Assembly (NCBI GenBank): GCA_021229015.1 | Contig: CM037780.1 | Coordinates: 64,829,354-64,893,353 of the forward strand | Reading direction: 5' to 3' | Source: Solen grandis | Lineage: Eukaryota; Mollusca; Bivalvia; Adapedonta; Solenidae | DNA length: 64,000 nt | Shown: positions 10,784 to 21,181 of the stretch, piece by piece | Numbering within the stretch: the stretch's first letter is position 1 | Layout of the letters: each line of letters begins with the position of its first letter | Translations under genes and position numbers: made by a program | The notes under the pieces: generated by a model | The model's input: only the letters and a program-made list of their open reading frames with translations | The model's database searches: none | Told to the model about the DNA's origin: nothing

Positions 10784-11648
10784 TTATATTTTAAACAACA
10801 TGTCTATAATTTTCACATTTTTTGTAATGTGCTGAGAAAATACTTCGAAATGATTGAAACATGAACAAGTAGAACAGTACTGACTTGAACACTCGTCTGC
10901 TTCAGCATTTGCCCCAGGATGACTGTAATGAACTCCCATCGGACACAGCTGGCAGTCCTCAAATCATCTACAGGATCCCCCAGATTGGCAGCATGCTGTA
11001 ATAAAGCAAGTCATAGCTGTCAAAAGTAAAACAAACCAACATCACTCAAAACTAGGACTTTCACCATGTTCCAGTGGTAACATACGTAATTTCATTTAAA
11101 ACCATATCCTAACTGATGCTCGCTTGGTAGGTTCTAATGAAATTGCATTAAAGGTAGACACAAACTAATCATTGACTAGCAAAGGGTACAGAAATCCTTA
11201 TTTTGCGGATATCACCACAATATTTTCAAATTCAAACTGTTTTGAAACCCCTGTATAGAAAATTTCAATATTATTTCCTAATTAGTAGTCGGGACTTGAA
11301 GGTCAATTTCAGTTGACCTTCTTAGGGATGATAGTATAGAAGTGAAAATGAAGAGCTAATCTTAATGAGATTGTAACAAACAACTGGATCCAAAGGTTGT
11401 GGGGTCCAACCCAATTGGGAGCAAGGATTTTTCATGACCTTTCAAGATGCAAAGTACTGGTCCAACTCAAGAACTGTTAAGAGATTTGTGTCGTGTGTGT
11501 ACACGAGTACTTTTCTACAGAAAACTACCCATATTATATAAGAAAATAAACATGATCCATGTTATGGCAACAGAAAGAATAAAATTATGAAAACTTTAAA
11601 AATCATCTTCAAAACTACTGGCCAGATTTCAAAATGATTTAGAACAGA
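10784..11648. repeat. Long direct repeat, copy 2
   Basis: Second copy of the ~860-bp duplication. It differs from copy 1 by a few substitutions and short indels, for example an extra 'gcaaa' stretch near 11180. Confidence 0.9.
10885..10995 (-). CDS. Orphan exon candidate, copy 2
   Basis: Identical layout to 9942-10052, with the same acceptor and donor. One substitution changes the encoded ITAILG to ITVILG, so the frame has stayed open in both copies. Function unknown. Confidence 0.4.
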
Positions 11649-12208
11649 ACTTATTCCAATTGATAACAGAGATCAACAACATACACTTGTAGATTAGATA
11701 TTCCATTATGACTGGCCTAGACGCACATACTTCACTATGGCAGTATGCATACTACAGTTTACACACAGCGGACAGGTTTATACTGCGGGTGTTATACTGA
11801 GAAAAGAAATTATTTATTTTTTCGGCCGTAGGCTGTTCTGTTTTCACCTGAATTTTCTGTCTAAACTTAAAGGTGAAGGTCACTAAACAGCTGATGAATA
11901 CTGTAAGTTTTTATTGGTCGACTTAAAAATCGAAAGTATTCCCCCCCCCGCCCCACACCCGGATAAGAAATCAGCTTGTTCGCATTGTATATACATTCCT
12001 GAAACCTCGATTTTCGACAGAAATAACTACACAAAAACATATCTAAAGGATGAAAAACATGTCGGATTTGAAACCTTCAGACCCCTTTGTACCCTGAAAA
12101 TTCCACATTCCGAAGGGACGTATTATGCTGTGTTGTTTGTCTGTCCGATCGTCAGCAATTTCATATTCGCTTTTCATATTTTGAACACTTTAAAGACATT
12201 CATAATAC
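11649..12208. other. Non-coding, nothing firmly recognised
   Basis: A 100-codon open frame at 11914-12216 has no domain and poor coding character. A short stretch near 11750-11790 (GGACAGGTTTATACTGCGGG) resembles sequence upstream of the esterase gene near 20040-20062. Confidence 0.4.
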
Positions 12209-12568
12209 TTGGGTGAAATGTCATCTTATCAAGATTCAATTATAATACAATGTTTGACAGTCTTGCCAACCCCGCCGGATAACATACAAAACAGAATACA
12301 AAATATGCTCAATAAATTCCTTTGGGACAATAAACCAGATAAAATAAAACGTAATGTGATTATTAAGGAAAAAGAAAATAGGGGGCCTTAGATTCCCACA
12401 CGTTACAACATACTGTCATACACTTAAATTATATTGGATAAAACAACTTTTAGAACCTAATAAAATGGCTCCATGGAAAACATTAATTCTTGATGATTTC
12501 GAGAAGTATGGGGGAGGGCATATGTGGTATTTACATAAAGAGGGTTTGAGAATAATAGCGGATAGGAT
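12209..12568 (+). pseudogene. Non-LTR retrotransposon fragment (L1/Tx1-type ORF2, C-terminal part)
   Basis: The first frame reads ...LTVLPTPPDNIQNRIQNML then NKFLWDNKPDKIKRNVIIKE, the region after the reverse transcriptase palm in L1/Tx1-like ORF2 proteins. A one-base shift in the G run near 12380-12386 moves the match to the next frame, which continues with GLRFPHVTTYCHTLKLYW and on through MAPWKTLILDDFEKYGGGH to about 12568. Only this small piece is present and it is frameshifted, so it is a dead, truncated copy. Its right edge meets a pearl-type 3' end. Confidence 0.7.
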
Positions 12569-12626
12569 CGCAGGGCGATCACAAAAGCTCACCTTGAGCA
12601 CTTTGTGCTCAGGTGAGCTTAAAAGG
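12569..12626 (+). mobile_element. Pearl-type terminal hairpin
   Basis: This is the best preserved terminus in the window. AAGCTCACCTTGAGCAC (12585-12601) pairs with GTGCTCAGGTGAGCTT (12605-12620), with one bulged T and a TTT loop, then AAAA. It is joined directly to the LINE fragment, so either the element is truncated to its end or it mobilised LINE sequence. Confidence 0.7.
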
Positions 12627-13024
12627 TGAAACACACGTTATTCTTTCCCCAAAAAAGAAGTTGCTTTAAAGACATTTGATACAAGTCAAATTTTATACTG
12701 GTATTAACATAAGTAAACAAGCAGGAAGTGATTTGGTAGATTGAAGTATCTTAATCTATTTCTAATGTTGAAATTATCGTTATTTATATCTAATTAGAGA
12801 GTTCTTTTCCAGCTACAGTTTCAGAAAAAAAATGTTCAAAAGCTTCTTAGAGCAGCGTGATTATGTGATATACTTGCAAAGGCAAAATGATCGTTGGGCG
12901 CTTACGAAACATGTTAATAAACATAACATATAAATTCAGTGAAGTTATTGAATTTTTTTTCCTTCTGATATTTACAATATTCCTTATTCTAAGTTCATTG
13001 AAGATCTAAGATAATTGATTTTTT

Positions 13025-13025
<1 letters not shown>
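12627..13025. other. Non-coding, nothing recognised
   Basis: AT-rich sequence without supported features. Confidence 0.5.

Positions 13026-13077
<52 letters not shown>
13026..13077. repeat. Poly(A) tract
   Basis: 52 consecutive A, followed by further A-rich sequence to about 13099. It may be the tail of a decayed minus- or plus-strand retroelement. Confidence 0.9.
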
Positions 13078-13079
<2 letters not shown>

Positions 13080-13153
13080 AATAAATAAAAAAAAAAAAAC
13101 GTTTTTGCCAACCGAAACGATTCCATCTACCTTCGATTTCAGTCATTTCTCTC

Positions 13154-13382
13154 GGGGACCTCCGTGACCGAGAGGGTAAAGTCGCTTACTTTAGCACTTA
13201 CTAAGCCCCTTTCCGGGTAAGTTCGAATCCAGGTGGGTTATTCGGATTTTCATGTAATAAAGCCTTCCCGCTGGCTTGCAATAGAAGGGTGGTTCTACCC
13301 GGATGCCATAGTGCATTCGGGGTCTTCCTCTATCACTAATTAGTTGGATGTCGCTATTTGATTGCAATAATGTCGCGGCGAC
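13154..13382 (+). mobile_element. RUDI-like V-SINE
   Basis: It begins GGGGACCTCCGTGACCGAGA, a tRNA-like A-box region, and has a B box (GTTCGAATCC, about 13221). The conserved body follows: 'cttcccgctggcttgcaat', 'ggtggttctacccggatgcc' and 'ggggtcttcctctatcac'. It ends at GTCGCGGCGAC and an A-rich tail. This order matches the SINE family known as RUDI, widespread in molluscs. It is transcribed by pol III and depends on LINE enzymes. Confidence 0.8.
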
Positions 13383-14282
13383 AAAAAAACAACAAAAAAC
13401 AATCAATCAATTGTTTTACTCGATAATCAGCTCTTAAGTTAATTGTGACATGCTATTTTTTTTATTTACTTTAATCTTTACTTTAGTCTAAAGACTATAG
13501 ATTCAGAAGTTTAGGTCAAAATTTAAAAAAAAGCCAAAATGGTGTGGCAAAATGTACCTATATTCTTGCTCATATTACTACATGTAATATATTAGCGTCT
13601 AGATATTTGCTCTGCTTTTTCCCCAAAGTTTTAATGTATTTATAATGCGCGCACTGTGTTAAATAAAAACGTATAAAGCCCCATCTACTGTCTGGAATCA
13701 GAGCTTTTATTTTATAAACCGTCGAGCCTAACACTGCTCTCCGCTTATCATCGATTGAGTTTAGTTCCACACTACAACAAAGTTGACTATTTTAAATGTC
13801 GATTATATACCTTATATCAAAATATTTTGCCCTAATTTGTATGTAAAGCAAACAATGATTATAAATCAGTAGTAAATTGTCTGTCTTAAACTAAAAATTA
13901 AGATTGAAAAATAAACAGTTCGTTTTATATTGTCGATTGATTTAATGAAATTGATTTCCTTGTCTTGGCCCTATATGTTCATTGTTTATGTAAATATTTG
14001 TGTCTAACACAGATTCAATATTACATAAAGTCTTTTCTTTTTTTATATATATCAAAACTGTCTTCAAGGCTTCTGAAAACGCTACAGAAGATGCAAAAAA
14101 CAACAACAAAAAAACAACAAACAACATCTTAAATATGATGCAAAAAAAATCTTAAGTATGAAAATATCTCAATAATTTCGATAATTTCATTATCTTAACT
14201 GTGTATACTGCTAAACAATTCTTTCCTTTCTAAAATTGTGATCTTTGGTTTATTTGGTTTTATTATTTTCTCCCTTTTGTTT
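13383..14282. other. Non-coding, nothing recognised
   Basis: AT-rich. Short open frames lack coding character. Confidence 0.5.
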
Positions 14283-14465
14283 TTAATAATCAGGCAAATA
14301 GTCAAGGTTTTTATTCTGTAATTCAGTCGCAGTATTTGCAAAAATGATGATATTATCAGCATACACAATCAAAGAGAGTTCAAACATATTAACATTAATA
14401 CCTTGGAGGCCCTTATTCAACAATTCATATTCAATGGAAAATAAACTAAGAAATGTGATAAACAC
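14283..14465 (-). pseudogene. Non-LTR reverse transcriptase fragment
   Basis: The 60-codon minus-strand frame contains YELLNKGLQGINVNMFELSL then IVYADNIIIFANTATELQN. This corresponds to the palm region of LINE reverse transcriptases around the catalytic F/YADD box. Here the box reads YADN, so the second catalytic aspartate is lost. Upstream the expected RQGD region is out of frame. It is a dead fragment of a LINE distinct from, or far from, the piece at 12209-12568. Confidence 0.7.
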
Positions 14466-14569
14466 CCCATCTCTGTCTTACACTTAAAACCATCATAATA
14501 ATTTCATTACTATTTAATTTTCTACGATCAACTGTTAAGGTCCGACCCCACCCCCATTAAAAAAATAGA

Positions 14570-16245
14570 AACATTAGAACATGCAGAAATACAGCAAGAT
14601 CATTTCAATCCCACAAACTAAACAGTACAAAACTGAAGGGTGTAGCTGAAAGATTCATAAGTAGGTCACTGAGTCATAGTCCAAGTCATCCGAGATCAAA
14701 GTTCGCCAGACAATACCTTTGGTCCAAATATGACGGCCGTTACTTAAAAAAAATTCAGATGTAGGTCAGGTCACAGGGTCATGATCAAGATCATTCAAGG
14801 TCAAAGTTCATTTTCACACATAAAACTGTACCCATGGTAAAAAGTTAAGGTCATAGCTACCTCATATAAGCCTATGTAAAAGAAGTCAACAGTTGGTGGG
14901 GCCAGTTTCGACCCAAGGGCTATGATTTGAACAAACTTGACAAAGGACCACGAGGCAATGAAACGCATAGCCAATGTGGTTTCTTACAAGAACATTTTTA
15001 CATAGAGTGTAAAAACGACAAATCTGTGATTTTCTCATATTTAAAGGGCATAAACTGTAAATCTATCAATCCAGTATCAGCCATAATCGAACTCCACATT
15101 AACATTGTGTATACGTTTTATTGGACTTACTTAATGATTGCAGATGCTAAAGTGTAAATAAAGTAAAATCTGGCAGTTTTTGATAATATAAGGACCATAA
15201 ATTCTGAACAAATCGGCCGATATAAGATATAATCGAACTTTTCAAAGATACAATAGCAATAAATATTGTCATAAACACTTCAACTTTGCTTAAGAAATGA
15301 AAATGCAAGACTGTAAACAAAGAAAAACTAAGAAAAATCTGGCATCAGTCATATTCATACTTGATCTTGAGATCAAGCCATAAACATTATCATGAAACTT
15401 CAAAATGATTGCTTAATAAATGAAGATGGTAGAGTGTAAACAAAATGATTTTTTTTCATATGTAAAATGCCTAACTCCAGACATAATTGGCCTATTTCAA
15501 CCATTATCAATACGGATATTAATTTAATCTAAATGGACCAAAGAGTTGATGGGAATGAATCCCTTGTGACAAGTTTATGAAGTTCGATGACAAAGAGTTT
15601 ATAAGTTTAGAAATTATTGCCAATGTAAGAGTACTTTTTATCATATTATTTTTTAAATAAGGAGATAAACTTGATAAAAACAGACCAAAGTGTTGTGGCC
15701 CTTGGTGGGAATGTAGCCGTTGTGATAGTGAACAAGTATGTGAAGTTTGATGACAGAATGCATAAACGCTTAGAAGTTAGGGTCAAGATTAAAGATTTTC
15801 ACTATATTTTTTTTTCTTAAAATGGAGATAAATTCGCACAAAATGGACCTAAGATTTATGGCCCTTGATAGAAACTTATCCCTTGTGATAGTGAATAAGT
15901 ATATAATGTATGTGAATTTTGATGAAAGAAGGTTCAATAGTTTAGACATTACGGCCAAGTTTTTTTCACGACGACTACGCAGTCGACGCCAACGACGAAA
16001 CCAACGACGACGACATCAGAGTAATGACAACACTTCAGCTAAAAAAGATTGCTTATGAAATGGATATTTTAAGATTAAAAGGGTCATAACTCCTGACCAA
16101 ATGAGATTATGGCTATAAATATAATCATAAAGTTTGAAAATGGTTACACTAAAAATGAAGATATTAGAGTGCAAAAACCTCATTGTGGACGACCGACGGA
16201 CAAAAGACATAAATCGATCCCTTTGACTGTGTTCAGGTGAGCTAT
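14570..16245 (+). mobile_element. Composite pearl-like element D with several core units
   Basis: Different tandem modules follow one another. About 14660-14820 has a 'gtaggtca..catg.tcaag.tcat' pair. About 14885-14950 has one unit of the array A type (GACCCAAGGGCTATGATTTG). About 15040-15480 has decayed units of the array C type. About 15525-15960 has three ~158-bp units with 'ttgtgatagtgaacaagtatgtgaa'. Next come a GACGAC tract (15968-16015) and one more array C unit. The element ends in TGTGGACGACCGACGGACA, GATCC and GTGTTCAGGTGAGCTA. This shows that cores of different type can share one terminus. Confidence 0.6.
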
Positions 16246-17600
16246 ATTTGAAAACAAATATATATTGATCTATTTCAATCGACCGATGGAAAAGACATCC
16301 GGTCGTAGATACTTAAAAAAAAAAAAAAAAAAACACATTCTTTGAGGCTTTAAACTTTGTCCTCTCAGATAAAAATAAAACGGGATATTGTGTATAAAAA
16401 AGTCGTATACCTGAGTTTTTGAATAAGGCATACAGTAGTGTTAGTAAGAGGACGTCTATATCATGTCTGATGTTTATCACGAGTTCAGAAATTTTCTTAT
16501 CCTATGTTAATATTAAGCGCGTACCATATCGTGTTTTATCTTCGAGCTATTGCACAACGTGTGTCAATAAATATAGCGTTCTCTATTTGAATAGGAGTAC
16601 ACCGGTGACATCTCTCTCTCTCACACACAAGTGAAGTATTGAAATTCCCTCAGTTGGTTCACAACCACTGTGCCATATTGTACAATGCTCCAATGACTGG
16701 TCTAGATCTATTTCGTTTGTAGAATATTTAAGCAACCACATGATCACCTTCAGGTATTTTAAAATTAAAGTTGACAGGAAATGTAACCGTCCTCAATGTG
16801 TTTTAAATGAAATTATGACTACAGGTGTACATAAGAAACAAGCTATTGTATAATTAGGAAATAGATAACTTTGAGTGTAATTTAATCACTCGGGCCTTCG
16901 GCCTTAGTGATTAAATACAAAGCATCTGAATGCAACACTGTTCATTATTCTGAATTTTAGTACGAAAAACGAAACTCAATTTTCATTTTAACGTGTACGT
17001 TACTAGACAGCTATAAAAGTGTATTGGTTTTATTTTAGGATTCATGTGTCGTCATATAAATACGTCAAGTTGAACCGTGCATAAATCGGAAAATAACGTA
17101 CACTATAAGTCTATGCTTTTATACGAATATTTTAATGATCGCGTTAGAATGAATCATCGGTGTTGGGTGGCGATTATACTATCAGATTCTCGCAGCAATG
17201 GTATATATAAAAATAAATATATGTAGATATTTAAAATATATACAAAAAAAAAATATATCAGTGAACAAATAAAATTTAGGAAATTCCAAAATTAACAATT
17301 AATTTTTTTTAAAAAAAAATATCTACTCTTAAACCCATTTTACCAATATTTTGAAAATTAAATTGTAAAACAGAAATAAATCTTCCTACGAGTGAAAAAT
17401 AACTTTTATTAGATGATATATGAATACGGTGAATTAGAGCTTATCTCTGCAACACCATAACGAGACAGACATCTTCTATTCCTGATAAAATATATCATGT
17501 TTCATTGCATGTAAAATATTGATACTCCTTAAAAAATGGTACATGTATAAAATTTTTTTTTTTTTTTTAAAAAAAAAATTTTTTTTTTTCCAATCTCTTA
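16246..17600. other. AT-rich non-coding DNA downstream of the esterase gene
   Basis: Includes a 10-bp hairpin (TTTAATCACT / AGTGATTAAA, 16881-16915) around a TTCG tetraloop stem, and long A/T homopolymers near 17280-17330 and 17545-17590. No gene is supported. Confidence 0.5.
16881..16915. repeat. Hairpin with TTCG loop
   Basis: Outer arms 16881-16890 and 16906-16915 are perfectly complementary. Inside, GGCC-TTCG-GGCC-like bases form a second stem with a very stable tetraloop. Confidence 0.7.
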
Positions 17601-17606
17601 TTTATT
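17601..17606 (-). promoter_or_regulatory. Putative polyadenylation signal of the esterase gene
   Basis: The minus strand reads AATAAATAAG about 80 bases after the stop codon at 17684-17686. This is a standard AATAAA at a plausible distance. Cleavage site not determined. Confidence 0.5.
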
Positions 17607-17683
17607 TGTTCATCGCTCATATTTGTCTGTTTCAACATTTCCTTATAAAATAAGTTAACATCTATCTTATCCACATGGACAAT

Positions 17684-17912
17684 CTACTTCCCATCACAGT
17701 CACCATCAGCATAACACGCACCATGTTCGGACGTTTCCGCATGTCCAGCATCAATTCTGTTGACTCCCGGAATTATGTGTTTCCAAAAATTGAATTCTCT
17801 GGCATAGACGAAACCAACGGTGTTAATCTCTTTGTTGATATTCAATGCCCGCTGTTTCTCCATGTCGTACTTTGGCCATTCAGAATCATCATCACCGGCT
17901 CTGTATGGCACC
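17684..17912 (-). CDS. Esterase exon 2 (C-terminus)
   Basis: The acceptor (ttaaaacag|G) restores the glycine codon, and the frame reads VPYRAGDDDSEWPKYDMEKQ, matching the WPxYD region found near the end of carboxylesterases. It continues 56 residues to TAG. Phase agrees with exon 1 only after the frameshift is taken into account. Confidence 0.85.
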
Positions 17913-19977
17913 CTGTTTTAATTCATATATAAGAAAGTATTTCAAATATGATAATAATATATTAAACTAGCAATCGATATCGTAATGAAAAAATCTTAAC
18001 TTCACACAGTCTGTTCACTGGGCTTCTAGTAAGATGTTTCTCAGGGAATTTAATTTATACACAATACGAGTTACTTGAAATAAAAATGTATAAGATATGT
18101 AGATGAAAAAAATCAATATCGATAATGGTTATAACCGAATGACTGTGGTATATATTTAATTATATAGTTTAACAGTATTTCTTTTTACTGGGAACGAAGC
18201 AGTTACTACATATCTGAAATCTGCATTCGTTGTGACATTACTTTAGTAACATGGCGACGTCCAAATACATAAATAAAGGAGGTGGAAGACCCTGGAGTTC
18301 AACGTTTCTCCGAGTTGAATCATCGATCTACCATTTGTTGAGGAAAGAATGATAAGTGTAACTCCCAACAGCTGTTAAAACAAATCATATTGTTGCACAT
18401 ACCCGAATTTGGCGAACGTGGACCAGTAGCGCATTATCTTGAGGGAAACTTCCCATTCCCAGTTTTCAGGTTCCTGCCATACAAATGTTGAAACTTTTTT
18501 AAAGTCACGGAGGGTTTCCTCATCAAATCCGAATACAAAACCCGAGTTCATCTCCGTGGTTTGCACCGTTGATCCAGCTAGGCATCGACAGGAATGGATT
18601 AGTTATGTTGGACGAGAAAACGTAAAAGAATGTGTTGTCCTCCTCAGACTGTTTACAATGAAGCTGAGCATAATCAACTGCACCTACTACCATTATTGAA
18701 TCGCCAGAGAGCCTAATAAACTCATTTCTGATCGTTTTCGGATCATTAGGATTTGTCCAGTCGGTATATTCAGACGTGACCAATTTGGTAGAAAGTTGAT
18801 TCCCAGTTACGCCTAACATGTCTAGTACAGCTGGTATGAACTTGGAGTTCATCATTTCGCGCGATGGTTCAAAAGTTTCGGGGTCTTCCGAACCAGCCAT
18901 CCATGTAATACATGGAGCTCCTTCATGACTGTTAACGCCCATGATTAAGTCAAGAGAACGGTAAAACTCCAGTTCTTCCTTTTCCGTTACTGGAGTTTTA
19001 CCGAAATCTGAAGGATCTGTTTGCAGAAAGTCTCCATCGATGACCGGCTGATGAGTAAATACCATGGCTTTTGTTGGATCAGAGGTAATAGCTGAATTGA
19101 TTTCTTTGAACATATCCACAGAATCTATCTTACGTAGACAATCCATCATCACCTCAGTACTTTCCTTGCTGCAGTTAAAAAAATCTGCAAACGCCTGTGT
19201 ACTCTGCAATGGTTTTACATTGATTAGCGATTTTATTGCAGGGGTTCCGCTCTGTGCTATCATACGATGGAGAAGGTTCTTGTTTTTAGGAAACAAACCT
19301 TGAAAGATGGCACTTACAGCTCCGGCTGATTGACCAAACACAGTCACACGACCGTTGTCTCCACCAAAAGCCCCGATATTGTTATGGACCCACTGAAGGG
19401 CCAGCTGCTGGTCCCATAGTCCCATGTTTCCTGGGGCATGACCGTCACCTGTTGACAGAAATCCCATGATTCCAATCCTATAGTTGACAGTCACAAGAAT
19501 GACGTTTCCGTAGGCAGCTAATGTTCCACCGCCGTAACTCTCACTCGAACCATACTGGAAACCGCCACCATATATAAACACCATGACTGCAAACCCGGAT
19601 TTAGACTCGGGATCTCTATTTGGCACGAATACATTAAGAAACAAACAGTCTTCAGACATAGAGCTTGGTTTTGGAAGGTATGGCATGTCTGTTTGAGGGC
19701 AGGCGGCTCCAAATTTGTCAGCAACAAATGGAGAAGTTAATTTGTCTATCGGTACCGCCTTTAAAAACCGGCGCTCGCCGACCGGCGGCTGACCGTACGG
19801 TATACCAAGGTATTTGTTGACGGTGTATTCCTTATTGTCAACAGTAACTGTGTGCGAAGTTCCGACGATTTCCCCGACGTCCGTCTGAACTCTGGGATAT
19901 TCTGTCTGTGTAGAAAGTATTCCAATAATATTAGAAATCAACAAAACACATTGTAGAAGTCGATACATGTTCTTCAT
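17684..19977 (-). CDS. Secreted carboxylesterase / cholinesterase-family hydrolase (frameshifted)
   Basis: This is a two-exon gene: exon 1 is 18403-19977, the intron (490 bp) is 17913-18402, and exon 2 is 17684-17912. The product is about 600 residues, normal for type-B carboxylesterases, which hydrolyse carboxylic esters. Residues 1-23 form a signal peptide (hydrophobic VLLISNIIGIL), so it is secreted or luminal. Visible family marks are the oxyanion-hole GGG (137-139), EDCLFLNV with Cys111 (disulphide partner Cys93), the nucleophile Ser217 in GQSAGA, Glu352 in NSHEG and His474 in GANHGDE. A catalytic triad is therefore present. One extra base in the four-A run at 18537-18540 (TTTT on the coding strand) breaks the frame six residues after His474. 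The next frame then continues with family-typical sequence (FGFDEETLRDFKKV) to the splice site. The break is either an assembly or sequencing error or a recent null allele. The ending, DGDCDGK, shows no GPI or membrane anchor. A neuronal acetylcholinesterase role cannot be claimed. Confidence 0.9.
18403..19977 (-). CDS. Esterase exon 1
   Basis: Encodes residues 1 to about 525: signal peptide, the alpha/beta-hydrolase core and all three triad residues. The start ATG is followed by MKNMYRLLQC and a hydrophobic segment, which supports the start choice. The donor is GG|GTATGT, leaving two bases of a glycine codon. It contains the one-base insertion at 18537-18540. Confidence 0.9.
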
Positions 19978-20974
19978 TTTGACTTCATCTGTTTATGTCT
20001 TACACGAACACATGTTCACTATTATGCAGTGTGTATAAGCGAACAGGTTTAAACTGCGGGTCTATATGTATTTGTTGTTAGATTCGAATATTATATTTTT
20101 TCTTCCATCATTGCATCGGTGTATGACTGGCATTAGAACCCAAGAATTTAGCCATTTGAAATATGTCACGAATTTATTGAATATGCAAGTCCTTTTAATT
20201 TTAGTTTTTATTGCGACTCCTAAGAAAACGATAATAATGGTAGAACTTGAACTCTAATCACTTATAGAGAATAAGATAATATTCTTCAAATTATATAAAG
20301 ATAATACATAGCTCCTTTCAAAGTGCTAAGTAGTGTTGTACAGATTGATCGACGATGAACGAATTTTGCTTTTTATGATTTTAGAAAGAATAGCGGGGTT
20401 TGGTTGGTAAAAACTTAACTTTGAGCTTATTTCTGATTATAACGTTATACATAGTTTGATGCCGTCTTTATTGCGTTTTGGACTATATTGCTACAGTAAT
20501 AGTTTGACTTGTAATCTGTGAAAATGATCTAATAGTACAAATAATAACAAAGGCAGTCACATTTCAGTTTTGATATTTATCAAAAGTTACACATGTTTTA
20601 AATTCTTAGTACAGTATGTATATGAAATAAGAGTTTATGAATATTAGCATAAAACTCATTGATTAATCATCAGTCAGAGAGACGGGCTGATTAATAGACG
20701 ATTTTTTTATCGGACTGATCCCATCCCTGATGCTTAGTATATGTTGTTAGGTCCAGTACTTTGCATGTCAGTGGGCTTGATACAATAGGTACAATTCTCA
20801 AATGATGTTAATAGCCACTTAAGGATTTAAAAAAAACAAAAAAAAAAAACAAAAAAAACAACAACAAAAAAACAACAACAGAGAAAGACATGAGTAGATG
20901 AAAAAAATATGCTAAATAAAATGAATATAAATGTCTGAATTTCACATATGTTATGTCAAATGCGCTGAATACAA
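19978..20974. other. Upstream region of the esterase gene
   Basis: It should contain the minus-strand promoter, but I see no convincing TATA box or initiator. A short motif near 20040-20062 (AACAGGTTTAAACTGCGGGT) resembles 11772-11792. An A-rich, CAA-rich stretch lies at 20826-20882. Confidence 0.4.
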
Positions 20975-21074
20975 NNNNNNNNNNNNNNNNNNNNNNNNNN
21001 NNNNNNNNNNNNNNNNNNNNNNNNNNNNNNNNNNNNNNNNNNNNNNNNNNNNNNNNNNNNNNNNNNNNNNNNNN
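20975..21074. other. Assembly gap (100 N)
   Basis: A run of exactly 100 N. Its true length is unknown. Confidence 1.
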
Positions 21075-21181
21075 TTTACCAGTACCTTTTTTACGACTTT
21101 GGTATTTCGCAACCGGGGATCAAACCTACAACCTCCGGATTCTGGTGCAGACACTCAAACCACTCTGCCACCTGGAACTGT
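21075..21181 (-). mobile_element. tRNA-derived SINE, copy 2 (abuts gap)
   Basis: Read on the minus strand it has GGTGGCAGAGTGGTTTGAGT (A-box region), GTAGGTTTGATCCCCGG (B box), then 'aaataccaaagtcgtaaaa' and GGTACTGGTAAA, where the N gap begins. The same order and the same break point are seen at 7651-7752. Confidence 0.65.

Noticed and set aside
11914..12216. 100-codon plus-strand frame
   Set aside because: Starts in a C-homopolymer region, has no domain, and has amino-acid composition like translated non-coding DNA.
18439..19303. Plus-strand open frames across the esterase region
   Set aside because: They are antisense shadows of the esterase exon with no family features.
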